Positions 34,440 through 45,475 are shown, numbered from the stretch's first letter. The stretch is 64,000 nt of DNA from Triatoma infestans (GCA_011037195.1 JAAEAF010000658.1:1-64000); one strand, 5' to 3'. A program made the numbers and translations. The notes: generated from the letters alone by a model not told the origin.

Positions 34440-35262
34440 GATAGATAGATAGATAGATAGATACTTTATTCACTCTGCACCAATGGTACAGAACAGTGTG
34501 AAAAAAATGTTCCCATCAATTACAGAGGTACTCGTTTATGGAGTAATAATTGTTATCTTGTAAATAATTTTTTAAGTTTTTTTTTAAATCTATTTTTTGA
34601 TAGGCTCACCTGAAGCAAAAGACTCAGGCAAACAATTATAGATTTTAGCGGCCATAATAGTGGACTTTTTCCGACTTTGGAAGTCCGATGTGCACGCACC
34701 TCCAATAAGTTGTTTTGCCTTGTCTTTATGTTATGTAGTTCCTCTCTACGCCTAAACTTGTTTGGATTTTCTTTTACAAATACGGCACATTTAAGGATAT
34801 AGCAGCAGGGTAGTGTTAGAAAGCGTAATCGCGGAAATAGTTCGCGACAACTTGTCTCCTTTCTAACCTTGCATATTATTCTCACTATCTTCTTCTGATA
34901 CTTGAACGCATTCACCGCTTGAGGTGCGCTTCCCCACAACATTATGCCATAAGTCATGACTGAATGGAACAGCGCATAGTAGGCCATCTTCAGTCCTTCA
35001 ATGGTCAGTACGTCAGTCAGTCGTCTAATCAAAGTACACAGTCTACTTAATTTCTCACATTTTTTCTCAATTAAAGCACCATAATTTAATTAAGTATCTA
35101 GTATTATACCTAGATAGCGCACCGTCATACCTTTTCTTCTTTCAGTGAGAAGACTAATTACTGTGTTTTTGACACGTTCATTATTAAATGATTTTCCGCA
35201 CTGTATTTAGCCAACCGTTTTATCGCTAATTCAGCATGCTTATTGCATTTCATGAAGCCTCA
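34440..35262 (-). pseudogene. 5'-truncated Jockey/CR1-like LINE, RT C-terminus with (GATA)n tail
   Basis: The minus-strand frame at 34553-35032 is open for 159 codons. It reads Y-Y-A-L-F-H-S-V-M-T-Y-G-I-M-L-W-G-S-A, then R-I-I-C-K-V-R-K-E-T-S-C-R-E-L-F, then L-P-C-C-Y-I-L-K. This is the thumb and C-terminal domain of a Jockey-type RT. Upstream to 35262 it continues with one frameshift and one stop (A-E-L-A-I-K-R-L-A-K-Y-S-A-E-N-H-L and V-R-Y-L-G-I-I-L-D). The 3' UTR ends AATAAAG then (TATC)n, the plus-strand (GATA)n at 34439-34462. It is relatively young, but lacks endonuclease and RT catalytic parts. Confidence 0.85.
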
Positions 35263-35710
35263 AAATCAAATTTGTTTAAAAAACAATAGATTATTGCGGT
35301 TTCCCGGAATTTTCTTGAAAAACGACCAAAAAATTTTCTTTAAACTTGGTATACTAACCGATATAAACTTATCTGTAGAAACAGATTAAACTTATTTAGA
35401 CATAAAAACCATCACATAATTTTGGGTGGTTGGTTCAATATTATTGGCGCTCACTTCTGGCGTTCAGTGTAATCTATCCAGGGTAGACAGACGTCTGTCT
35501 GCTCATGAACCTCTATATTTATGTTACGACAAATGTGTAAAAGTTTAAGTTAAAACAAAATTGGCCAGTATTTGTTTTATTTGGCATTCTTTTGTACGAG
35601 AAAGTTGTGTGAGTGTTTCACAACGAATTTTGGGGGTGGGACAGATTCATTTTTTAGATGTTTAGAATAACTGTTTAATAATATACACCGATGATCTGTA
35701 CATTATCTTC

Positions 35711-35833
35711 TACATAAAGGTCAGGACATTATCTACGAAATAGGAATATATATAATTGATTTTTCCTCCTTCAATACAACAGACATTCGATATTCAACAT
35801 ACTGTGAAGTGGTTCACATATTTTCAGTGCAAC
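35711..35833 (+). promoter_or_regulatory. Promoter and 5' leader of peptide gene A
   Basis: The TATA-like TACATAAAGG at 35711-35720 sits in a segment conserved in all five blocks (TATAAAGGTCAGGACATTAT in other copies). It is followed by TTTTCCTCCTTCAATA and GAAGTGGTTCACATATTTTC ahead of the start codon. The TATA to ATG distance is about 120 bases. Copy A has TACATAAA where the others have TATATAAA or GATATAAA. The TTTTCAG just before the ATG could also act as a splice acceptor. Confidence 0.6.
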
Positions 35834-36031
35834 ATGAAGTTTCTGTTACTGCTAGTATTATTGCTGCTTTCACTGGCATCATTAAGTATATCGTTTCCGG
35901 TTCAGATGATGATCATCGTCCCATTCAGAGAATGTGATAGAGGATACAGAATGGCAAATGGTCGTTGCAGAAAAGAGCATCCTAGAGAACTGGTTTTAAC
36001 AAAAGGTAATTTATATATTATTTTGAATTAA
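35834..36031 (+). CDS. Secreted two-cysteine peptide, gene A (secapin-like, tentative)
   Basis: The start at 35834 is the ATG conserved in all copies; the longer frame upstream has no conserved ATG. The product is 65 residues. A hydrophobic signal peptide (M-K-F then Leu/Val-rich, residues 3-18) has a plausible cleavage after residue 20 (S-I-S). A V-P-F-R-E motif at 29-33 follows, with Cys34 and Cys45 separated by ten residues, and a basic C-R-K end. Unlike copies B, D and E, a one-base deletion after the C-R-K codons removes the usual stop and adds about 17 residues. Alternatively the AAAAG/GTAATT at 36001-36010 is a splice donor. The cysteine spacing and V-P motif match the hymenopteran secapin family as I know it. 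A small secreted antimicrobial or venom-type peptide is an inference. Confidence 0.6.
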   Translation: MKFLLLLVLLLLSLASLSISFPVQMMIIVPFRECDRGYRMANGRCRKEHPRELVLTKGNLYIILN

Positions 36032-36189
36032 AATGATCTTCCTTTTATATATATATGTATATACTTCCTGTTCTGCTCTGTGTCTATGCAAAAAATAGAT
36101 ATGCCCCATAGAGTTCAAAATTCTGTTCTGTTTGACTATCTCGTAGAAAACTTGGACGGTATTTAAAAACTGGAAAAGTTTGATTCAAA

Positions 36190-36411
36190 GTGGCCAAGAA
36201 ATACCTCAATACCTCAATTTCACAGAGATTTTCTAGAAAAAGCATTCGGGATTTTAAAGCTAGTCATTATAGACCAAGTCATCCAGCTCGTAGATATCCA
36301 TCCCTCTCAACTATTGTCAGTTCCTTAGAATGTACGGTTCTGATTACATTAATTTTAAAGAAACGTTTTAGAAGCATCATTCATCTTCTGTTTGAAGACA
36401 AATATTCTTGA
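36190..36411 (+). other. Conserved downstream open frame in block A
   Basis: A 73-codon ATG frame (M-A-K-K-Y start) lies about 160 bases after gene A. Blocks B and D have related frames starting M-A-N-K-Y at the same place, and C has a stop at codon 5. Reading frames drift between copies by indels, so it may only reflect shared ancestry of noncoding DNA. It is listed because a second exon or second small product cannot be excluded. Confidence 0.2.
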
Positions 36412-37584
36412 TGATTATTAAATAATCCTAAAATTTGTTTTAACATAGATACAGATGGTCAGGCTATACAGCGCCATCTGAAAGAAGGATGCTTTTAGAT
36501 AACCAAAAAAGCTTTTTAAGTAAAGTTCTATACGACTTCCCCGTCCGGGTGGCACCCAAGGGTGACATTGGATCGATGGAATTTAAGAGGAACCAAAAAA
36601 GGCCACTTCTTGTGGAAGCCACTAGCTGAATCCAAGATCCCTCAGGATTGTAGCGCTTTTGAAGAAGATATTACTTAGCCATAATTTTTATATACTATAG
36701 ATTATAGTGGCTCATCTTCAGTTATAGTACGAATTATTATTATAAATCGAAAGTTTCTTTCCCAGGGTTTATCCTGTATTTTTGAACTAAATAAAACACT
36801 AAGTACATTTTTTAATATGTTGAGAAGTATATTATTTAAGATGTTAAAACAAATTTTTAGCCACTGTTTAAGTATTCTAAGAATGCATATATATAGGAAA
36901 GAACTGATTATGCTGGGCCATGTTTTAAGAATTAATCTAGATGTCTAGATTAATCTAGTAAGGGGGGTCTGACTCTACTGTTTTGGTGAATAATGATTTA
37001 ATTCTATAATCTATCAATTAAAATATCACTAAAACAAGAAGAAATTCCAACAATAGAGTAAATTTTTAAAACAATGCAAGCGTAATGAGTTAAACAATTA
37101 TTTTCTGAACAGCGGCTTCAAATTGTTCTGAACCCCTTCAGAAAGCATCCATCTCAACACATTTAGAAATTAATTTGTTAATTTGTTCAAACAATATAGA
37201 ATACATCTTGTACAACACTGAGATCACGTTTAACCACTTGTTTTACCATATTTTTTAGAATAACTAAAGATGATACACATAAAAATTACAGCTACAGTAA
37301 TATACAAGATAAAACGGGTTAAGCTTATCTCATAGGAGGCAGGTAACTAGTTCACCAGTTATAGACTCTCTAACTGGATTACCACCGGCTATTGTCTGAC
37401 CAAGCAGTAAATTCCTTTTTTACCTGCCCCCCAACATGATTGAGAAACATGATGACATGATTTAAGGGACAAAATTTCTTGATCATTCGTATCCCAACAG
37501 TTACTAAGTACATACAGATTCAGTTATCTTTCTGTAAACAAGCTGTGTACACTTTGACCGATTTTTAATTGACTTATTTTGCAT

Positions 37585-38353
37585 TTTGTTTCTTTTTGTT
37601 TCCCAGGCGTTGGCAAAGAACCAGTTTATCGCCATTGGAACCGAAATTGTCGAATAAAAGTTTTTTTTTTGAGAATGAAATCTGTGTTCAATTTAGTAAA
37701 AGTGCCTTGGACATGATTGTGCTAGTGTTAGGGGGCTGCTTATTTAAGTATCCCCGAAACACTCTAAACGGGAAACCGAATTATGCCATAATCCGTAACA
37801 AAAATTCTAGATATTTTTCGGAATTTAATTTTAAATTGACTGATTGAGAACAGCGAAAAGACTGGGAGGACAAACGCAATAGTAGAGGTGGATGAAAGCG
37901 CAGTTGGGCGCAGAAGTTTAACAGATGTAATGTAACAAAGACCCGTTTGATAGTTGGTGGTATAGATAGGTCAACCAAAAAATGTTTTTTATCTGTAGTG
38001 GATAAAATAGATGCCACAACTTTATGACCGGTATTGGCCGTAAACATTAAACGTGGAACCACCGCGGTCACAGATAGCTGGAGAGGTTACCAAAGTTTAG
38101 ATTCGTTAGGGTTTCACCACTTTAAGGTAAACCACTCCATAAATTTTGTGAGCCCGCGAGATAAAAATGGTTCATACCCAAAGTATGGAATCCCACTGGT
38201 CGAAAATAAAAAGAGACATGAGAAGACGAATTGGCCGCATTTGTATTAACTACTAAGTTCGAAATTTACTTAGTAGAGTACATTTGGAGGAGCAGGTTTT
38301 CGACAAATGGAGAGTTGTTTAAGGATTTTGTGGATGCCCAAGTATTTTTATAA
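37585..38353 (+). pseudogene. Merlin-type (IS1016/ISXO2-like DDE) transposase pseudogene
   Basis: Plus-strand pieces in three frames follow an ISXO2-like transposase. Near 37655-37750 there is an N-K-S-F-F-F-E-N-E-I-C-V-Q-F-S segment. Near 37880-37915 there is V-E-V-D-E-S-A-V-G-R-R-K, around the first catalytic Asp. L-I-V-G-G-I-D-R-S-T-K-K-C-F-L follows near 37945-37990. T-A-V-T-D-S-W-R-G-Y holds the second Asp near 38062-38090, and V-N-H-S-I-N-F-V lies near 38129-38150. The terminal Y-L-V-E-Y-I-W-R-S-R-F-S segment lies near 38266-38305, ending at a stop at 38351-38353. At least three frameshifts are needed, so it is dead. Merlin is the eukaryotic DNA-transposon superfamily with this transposase. 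Terminal inverted repeats were not located. Confidence 0.8.
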
Positions 38354-39044
38354 GTAGTTATCAGTAGTTTATTCCTTTATTAGTTAGTACACGATAGGTT
38401 TAGTTTTTTGACAAGGCCTTTTAGGCCGTCAAATTTATTTTATTGTGGATATTTCTTATATAAAATGTATTTAGTCTATTTTGACAAAGCTCTTTAGGCC
38501 GCCAATCTCATTTTATTGTGGATATTTCTTATATAACATGTATTCCAATTTAATGTTTTTGGTGTTCATTAGGTTCTATCCACACAACCAGCAAGATGAA
38601 TCTGAATCCAAATAAGTGTTTAAACTTTATTCTGTGCTTTCACAACATAGTAATTTTCATAATAATTTTGATCCGTTAGGAAATAAAATATTGGAAAATC
38701 CTATCTTATAGTTTCCTTCTTGAGATTTAGAAATTATAAAATATCCCTTAAACCATTTGATAGGGGGCAACGCTTCATAACAGGTGCGTACTACTACAGC
38801 TACTAGCAAACCCTTTAAAACAGTAGCCACCCTCACTTTCATTACCCTAATTTAATCTTTTTTACCTGCTCCCTATGAGATGAGTTTAACCCAGATAAAA
38901 CTGTGTGATAACCATTTTCAGGGAGAAATTTCAATTATTAATAATCATCAGAATTATAGGGAAAATGAAACTGAGGATGGGTGAAACACCTCAAATGATT
39001 TTCAACGTGTTTTACTTTATAATGTTAATATTATTTTAATATAG

Positions 39045-39235
39045 GCTGACAAAATCTGAGGCAATCGGCGCCACGAATCCTTATGAGTGTTCTGCCCCAC
39101 CTTTGGAGCTTGTTGTAGTCAACACTGCCCATCATCTGACAGCGACCTGTATTTTAAGATCAGTTCACTAAACCTCGAATCTGATGCTGGTATCACCGCG
39201 TCTCTAATAAGCTAGACTGTTACTTCCTGTCCATT
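39045..39235 (-). mobile_element. Old SINE relic shared by all blocks (copy in A)
   Basis: The minus strand contains GATGATGGGCAGTGTTGACT and a degenerate B-box-like GATTCGAGG. Matching relics lie at 44348-44470 (B), 51970-52147 (C), 57321-57455 (D) and 62795-62935 (E). Because every block has it at the same place, it was present before the duplications. Confidence 0.6.
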
Positions 39236-40200
39236 GAGATTAGTACGTTTTTAAATCATATCTCAGTGTTGTTACATAATCTCAGTGTTAGATTAATTGT
39301 TTTTATTACTCGTCCCTATTATTCTGTATGCCTATAAGTTTTGGGTAATTCTTTCAGCCATACAGAAGACCGATTTTCATTGTACAGGAATAATAAATGA
39401 ACCTGTAATTGAAAACTCTCGGCTCTGGTCTATGTACGACAAACTTGTATAATTATATATCTAATACTATCTAGTGGTTGAAATTGCTCTATAATATTTC
39501 AGGAATCACATATTACTATAGTAATAATAATTAATATAATAATGTATTATTAATAATAATTATACAGTAATAATAATTAATGATAAAATATAATTATTGT
39601 TACAGAAACAACTGCCAAGGATTTTATCTACGTTTAAACGTTTAAATTTGGAGTCTGTAAACATATTTCAGCTTAATATATATTCAATTTTTTGTTATTT
39701 ATCATATAGTTAGCCTTCTAGATTGTTCATTTTTTGTATTTGAAATGTAGTGTTTATATATTTTTATTTTATTTAAAATAAAAAATTTATTTCATGTATT
39801 ATTTCTTTAAACCTAGAACTACTTCGCAAACTATATTTCTACAAATATTACTACTTTGGAAATGTACATGGCTGATTCAACAGGTATACCCTTGAAATAT
39901 AGTATGACAATCTACGGAAATAGATCTGGACATATCTAAGGAAATTACGCTGGTAAAATAAGAAGTCCGGTATACAATAATCATTATCTTGCTATTTATA
40001 CATAGTTGTAATGGACAATGTTCTCTCATCTTGAAATCTAATTATTTTAATTTCCTTCAATATTATATATAAGGGTACCAGCTCCATACTAAAACAAACA
40101 CTTTTAAAGGAAGCATGACGTCACATTTCACACTAGAATATCTTGAAATCTAACTGATCGGGGAAAAAGTTTTGAAAGAAAAGTGATAATAACCCAGTTT

Positions 40201-40868
40201 GTGTCTTTAAGTGGAAAATAGTGAAAAATTAAGAAATAAAAAATAAAAACAAAAGTCATACCATCTCCCGTTTGGTCCATATACTCTTATTTTCTTTTAA
40301 TCCGGATATTTTCGAAATACATTTTAGTTCTGTTAACATTATATTGGGTGAAACATTTGTTTTACTAAACAATAATAATAATATAAAAGAACTTTATGCA
40401 TGTTTAGTTAAAAATGCAAACTTTAATCGCAGGAAACATTTTGGAAGAGAAATACCGCGTAAATTCTGGTGATGACTTGACTTTCTCTTACTTTCGTTTA
40501 TACAATGGAAATTGGTTGAATTTCATTAAATTTGTAATTTTTTTTTTCTCATTCACCCTATGAAATATGTGTATTCAGAAGGTAGGGATCCATGTTTTGG
40601 GTATCTTAATGGTAATGTTGGATGATTACATTGTATTCCAGAACATTAGGCTAATTAATACTGAACAAACACAACATTTGAAATTTAACATCACAGAATT
40701 CCCAGAACAAACTTCAATTGTGCAAACTATGTAATTGAGTTATTCCGAATATAATGTGCCAAATGGAAATAGATAGATATATAACTGTGGGCAGTTAGTA
40801 TTCCAAGTTCAAAAAAAATCAATTTTTTTTTTTTTTACTACTTACATATAAAACTACTTACATGTAAA
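40201..40868. other. No gene; ENR-related tail-side sequence
   Basis: AT-rich, with a phrase related to ENR neighbours (GACTTTCTCTTACTTTCG at 40479). A 66-codon frame at 40272-40472 has no motif. A poly-T run is at 40820-40832. Confidence 0.35.
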
Positions 40869-40869
40869 A

Positions 40870-41292
40870 GTGGGCGGAAGGCGTCTGTCGGGATGATACC
40901 ACGTCGGTGTGACGGTATTTTCGTGCCAAACGCCATTTTCGTACGATTGTCGCGTGTGAGATGTGGATATTGCTCGATGGAGTCTTATTACGTGTGCATT
41001 GGTGGATTCGGTTGTACTATTCGGCAACATACTCCCTAGCGTGATCCAATTCGAGGACACTGCCAAGCCGGGAGTATGACTGGGGCGATACATCTGTCAA
41101 AAACTAACGCACGTGTCCTAAAGGCAGCTCAGCAAGGACAGCAACGTCGCGTAGAACAAAACAACAAATGCTGGCTCGATCCTGATGCTCAATGGGCATA
41201 GGGACTGCGAAAGCACGGCCCACGATTCTTTTGGCTTGACGAGTTTTCAGCAAGATGTGTCCGAAATATATGTGTAACATTACAGGGCTGAA
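40870..41292 (+). pseudogene. Degenerate 28S rRNA fragment
   Basis: About 420 bases are clearly less AT-rich than the surroundings. Landmarks follow the 3' half of eukaryotic large-subunit rRNA, leading into the peptidyl-transferase region, in order. They include GGACACTGCCAAGCCGGGAG, TGACTGGGGCGATACATCTG with TCAAAAACTAACGCACGTG, then GTGTCCTAAAGGCAGCTCAG and GCAAGGACAGCAACGTCGCG. Next come GGGACTGCGAAAGCACGGCC, CGATTCTTTTGGCTTGACGA and GTTTTCAGCAAGATGTGTCC, then a decayed version of the next helix. Many substitutions at normally invariant positions show it is not functional. Nothing else of an rDNA unit lies nearby. The 79-codon minus-strand frame over it is a shadow. Confidence 0.85.
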
Positions 41293-41810
41293 AAATATTT
41301 ATGAGAAGGAAATGAAGTTTAACTGGAGAAGAAGCTCTTATCTGATAAATTGTAAGGAACTGTGCTCAACATGTAACCCTTATTGAGTATACTTTATTCC
41401 AGTCTCTCCTGTGCATGCTGATGTTCCCCCATTATCACCGGGAACGATACTACGAGGCTGAAGATATTCAGGAGACTAAATTATCCAAGATTTTAACCGT
41501 ACCAGATATATCCAGAAGCTGAATAGCCTATACTTCTCCATGATAAATGCTTTTAAATTAAGATCCTTTATTCTATACGAATAATATTTTCTTTTTTTAT
41601 TTTTTGAAACTATGTCATTAGAATAGTTTGATCTCTATATTTTTCCCATTGTATTCACATAATTAGAAAAAATAATGATGGTAATAATGATAATGAAGTA
41701 CAATAAAAAAAAAAATAAATGAAGAAAAGGAAAATAAATAAAAAAGTAAAAATTAATGTAAAATATTTTTTCCTTGTGTAAGAGTACATTTTCTTTTGTT
41801 TTTATTGATT
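41293..41810. other. No gene recognised
   Basis: Mixed to AT-rich sequence, with an A-rich stretch at 41704-41760. No supported frame. Confidence 0.4.
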
Positions 41811-41821
41811 ACATTTTAGTT

Positions 41822-42018
41822 TGTTGTGGTGGTTGGTTCCGCAGAGCTGGAAAGCATCAGAGACATTTTCCGTGGTAGCCTGCTTCGTTTTGTGGTCATC
41901 GACCGGTTTCGGCGTTCGCCCATCTTCATCAGTACCTACCTTCATGAAGATGGGCGAACGCCCGAAACCGGTCGATGACCAAAAAACGAAGCAGGCTACC
42001 ACGGAAAATGTCTCTGAT
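41822..42018. mobile_element. Asymmetric fold-back element with hammerhead-like arms, copy 3
   Basis: It starts TGTTGTGGTGGTTGGTTC and ends GTCTCTGAT. Flanking 11-bp direct repeats ACATTTTAGTT lie at 41811-41821 and 42019-42029 and match perfectly. The inverted arms meet in a tight loop near 41925-41945, giving a 197-bp version without spacer. Both arms hold the GATGGGCGAACG...CGAAACCGGTCGATGA segment in opposite orientation. Frames starting M-G-E-R-P-K-P on both strands are a by-product of the inverted repeat. Confidence 0.9.
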
Positions 42019-42129
42019 ACATTTTAGTTATTGATATTAATCAAGTCATTATATGTTGAATACAGGTTATATATTTTTTTCTCTTTTTTTTTTATGCGAT
42101 CTATATATTTATACTATAGTACATTCTGA

Positions 42130-42665
42130 TTATAGCTCTCCCTGTAAAAAAATAACTGAAATACAGGTAATAAATACCTAATAAAAGTTTCAAGAAAATC
42201 ATTGCAACCGTTTTCGAGAAAATTCTTAAAAAACTCGAAAATCTGTTCTCTAAAGTCGCACTTCAGGTTAAACGATTTTCTTCAAATTTGGAATTGATAG
42301 CAATGCTTCTATTTCACTACTATATAGCTGTTGTGCACACAGTATAAGGAAGTGTAAAAAAAAAAAAAAAAAAATGGGTCCATTTTTGAGTAAATCGCAA
42401 AAAAAAAATTCAGTAAAGTTGGACTTCTGGTTAATGGATTTTGTCCGAAACCTGCGTGTCAGATCCGGTGGGAGTTTGTAACGGAACAGCAAGTTTGAGG
42501 TTTCTGCAATTTTTCTTTTTTCACACACACAAACACACAGACACACACACACTCTCCCTCTGACAGTCATACATATTCGCTAAAAATCTTTTTTATCGCA
42601 TTTTGGGAACCTCAAAACATGCATTTTCCATTAAAACTCATTATCGAAATTTTATCTCTTTCTTT
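42130..42665 (-). repeat. ENR copy, minus orientation
   Basis: ENR blocks AAAATCATTGCAACCGTTTT, AAGTCGCACTTCAGGTTAAA and CTTCTGGTTAATGGATTTTG, a CA run at 42524-42552, and a head ending CATGCATTTTCCATTAAAAC. Confidence 0.65.
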
Positions 42666-42680
42666 TTTTTATATTAACTG

Positions 42681-43165
42681 TGTGATGGATGCAAGAAACT
42701 TCAAATAATATTAATTTTTAAATAAATCTAAATTATCAAAATATGTAACATACTCTTGCAAAAGGGCTAGCCAGGTATACAAGTCCAGTTACTGGTACGG
42801 TACAAGAACAATTATGGCATTGTATTACCCCCTTCTCCTCAAAGGGGAGGAATTGAAGAAACAAAGAGAAGAGATTTTTTAGGACAGACTAGTGCTACAA
42901 ATCAAGGTGAAAGCATCAGACCAGTATCAAGTTATAAGTTAAAACATAAGAGTTTGGCATTTAATCTAGATTAATTAATTGATTTATACTTAATCGCTGT
43001 GATATTATAAAGCTATTTAAATTCAGTTAGAAAATATATTTATTTTATAATCAGTGGTGCTTTCTTGATTATATTCTTATATTCTATCTCAAACAAACAC
43101 AAGCCCTTTTTGCTAAAACGCTCACGCCACAAGCTACCTACACACATCCACACCATAGCATGACA
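42681..43165 (+). mobile_element. Solo LTR 2 (4-bp target duplication ACTG)
   Basis: It begins TGTGATGG and ends ATGACA (TG...CA). Perfect ACTG duplications are at 42677-42680 and 43166-43169. It is 485 bp and the same family as solo LTR 1, sharing the start, ACCCCCTTCTCCTCA, GGTGCTTTC/GGTGCTCTC and the CTATCTCAAACA block. It has no internal retrotransposon sequence, so recombination between LTRs is the likely origin. Confidence 0.9.
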
Positions 43166-44347
43166 ACTGTATTTTATATTAACAGAACTAAATTTTGTTT
43201 CGAAAATTTCCGGATTTCTTTCAAAACTTTTCCCCGATCAGTTAGATTTCAAGATATTCCAGTGTGAACTTGACGTCATGCTTCGTTTAAAAGTGTTTGT
43301 TTTAGTATGGAGCTAGTACCCTCATGAAGGAAATTATCTACTTAATAATTAAGTAGATTCCAAGATGAGAGAACATTGTCCTTTATAACTATGTATACGT
43401 AAATAGCAAGCAGTAAGATAACGATTATTGTATATCGGACTTCTTATTTTATTAGGGTAATTTCCTAAAGATTTATTTAATTCCTTTTATATAACTTCAC
43501 TGCAGTTTGCTGCATATTATAAAACTGCAAGAAAGAAATATAATAAACAGAGCTCTATTTCGCAGACAATATTTGATTAACGATAATCATTTGTAAACAT
43601 TTTATATATGAATCCATTTTATTGGCTAATATATTATAATTTCTTGTTTCAACATTTTATACTAGAGGGAGCTCTAAAACTAAACAAAGATCGAATGGAA
43701 ACCATTTCAAACAGAAAGCGGCATACCTGTTGAATTAGCCATGTACATTTTCAAAGTAGAAGAATTGTTTGAAAATTATTTTAGGTTTAATGAAATTATA
43801 AATTTAATAGAATATTTATTTTACATACAATAAAACTTTATAAACTCAACTTTTCAAAAACATAATAAACATAAACATAACGAAGACTAAACTACATGAT
43901 AACAAAGTGAATATATCAAGCTGAAAGTTGTTCACAGACTAACAATTTAAAAATATAGAAAAAGAATAAAATAATTAGAATCCATCATCCATGTTTCCTG
44001 TAACAATAATAGTAATTATGTAACATTAATTATTAATACTCTATAATTATTAATAATAATGGGGTCAAAATATCAGCCATCATCCAAATTTAACTAACTA
44101 GCTACTAGTAGTAGATAGGAAAATTATACAAACTCGTTGGACTAACTAGTCTAGAGCCCATAGTTTTTAATTTCAGTTTCATTGGTTAATTAATAATGAT
44201 AATTTATCTTCTGAATGAGTAAAAGAATTACGACTTATATACAGGATACGAGTAATAAAAACAATTAATCAGTTTACCTGACCTAATGAGTTTAATATCA
44301 CTTGGATGCTATATAAAAATGTACTAATAATAAGGGAGTTTAAAATA

Positions 44348-44470
44348 GCAGTCTAGCAGTTGGCTTACTACGCGAAAACCCTAGCACCGGGTTCGCGGTC
44401 CAGACAGAGAGCTTCTCTTAGATACTTTTTACAGTTCACTGTCCGATGATGGGCAGTGTTGCCTAAACTG
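44348..44470 (+). mobile_element. Old SINE relic, copy in block B
   Basis: GCACCGGGTTCGCGGTCC (B-box-like) followed by CAGTTCACTGTCCGATGATG. It corresponds to the relic at 39045 in block A. Confidence 0.6.
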
Positions 44471-44771
44471 CCCTAGAGACCAGGTTTGAAAGAAACCAAC
44501 TTTACTTCCACCATATATGAATGCAAACCACTAATGCAATCTTAACCCAGAATCTGAAGTTTCTTTTTTATGGGAATGGCCGCGGAAGTGTAAAAGATCA
44601 TTTCCAAAACTTTACTGAATGAAACATAGCTGTTTTTTCTGAATCTTTTAAAATAAATATAAACAATCTCTAGCTGTAGTCAGTTAAAATAAATAATAAT
44701 TATAATAAAATCAGGTGTGTCGCACGAACAGGTGTTTGTAGTTTTTCATAGATATATTTTCTTTTTTTTAA

Positions 44772-44890
44772 TTTAAGGCGCGTCAATAGCTATGGTCATT
44801 GGCGCCCGGAGCCTTCGTAGTGCTCTGCCGGCCTCCGGACAGTGTTCTCTCGTTACAGACAATACTGTGTATCACCGGACAGTACGATAG
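44772..44890 (-). mobile_element. SINE 3' fragment, copy in block B
   Basis: Minus-strand 3' part of the tRNA-derived SINE: CGGAGCCTTCGTAGTG and TGCCGGCCTCCGGACAGT on plus. The tRNA head is missing (5' truncated). It is shared with D (57755-57812) and E (63122-63238), so it is older than the B/D/E split. Confidence 0.75.
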
Positions 44891-44975
44891 ATGTAATTGG
44901 GAAATTTGGGTCAATAGTGTATTTTTAACAAAACGTCTAGTGGTGTATAATATGTAGACGATAGATGCGTGTATT

Positions 44976-45095
44976 CTAATGAATGTAGCAGTTAAGATGA
45001 AAATCTATGTAATGATTTGCTAAAGTTTTAAATGCTGTTATTTGAGGATATCTGCGAAAAAGTGAAACGATAGGAATTGAGTATTTATTGGCCAT
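44976..45095 (-). other. Conserved downstream open frame in block B
   Basis: A minus-strand frame from M-A-N-K-Y of 39 codons lies about 500 bases after gene B (the SINE insertion adds to the distance). It is nearly identical to the frame in D. Possible second product or exon, or simply conserved noncoding DNA. See the entry at 36190. Confidence 0.2.
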
Positions 45096-45250
45096 TTTGA
45101 ATCGAACTCTACCGGTTTTCGGTTCACTAAGCCCCCTTCTCGCAGTCGAACAACACCATTTCAAATCTAGGCGCTTATCCGTTTTTGATTCCCGCACAGA
45201 ACAAGAACAATATGAAGAAGTCAAAGAGGGACAGTTTTAAACATAAGAAA

Positions 45251-45475
45251 TATCTTAGGGAAGGGATTAGCTCAGTGGTAGCGCGCTGGACTAGCAACGC
45301 AGAGATCACGGGTTCGAATCCAGCCGTGCTACCCTTAGATTTTCTCTTCCTACGAGCCTCTACAGCTCCACTGTCCGGTGATGGACATGTTGTCTGTAAC
45401 GAGAGAACACTGTCCGGAGGCCGGCAGTGCACTGAGAAGGCTCCGGGCGCAAATGACCCACGATGTTGAGACGCC

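Larger units (their letters stand above)
33800..40200 (+). repeat. Duplicated block A (secreted-peptide gene A)
   Basis: The first of five blocks sharing one order: a CTACTGGACTACA segment, ENR-type sequence, TATA promoter, peptide gene, downstream AT-rich sequence with a SINE relic (39045-39235), and a right edge near CAGCTCCATACTAAAACAAA (40080). Block A additionally holds solo LTR 1, the (GATA)n LINE and the Merlin remnant. Homologous blocks are B 43200-46800 (minus), C 49700-54540 (plus), D 55930-60890 (minus) and E 61330-64000 (minus, cut by the window end). Borders are approximate. Confidence 0.75.

Noticed and set aside
40854..41093. 79-codon minus-strand frame, relatively GC-rich
   Set aside because: It lies over the degenerate 28S rRNA fragment and has no coding features.
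41802..42027. Recurrent open frames with an M-G-E-R-P-K-P-(V/A) motif on both strands (also at 22154-22423, 22463-22777, 46980-47198, 49061-49264)
   Set aside because: They are produced by the same fold-back arm read in either direction. The motif corresponds to the hammerhead-like core and would be coding on both strands at once, so a conserved protein is not needed to explain it.
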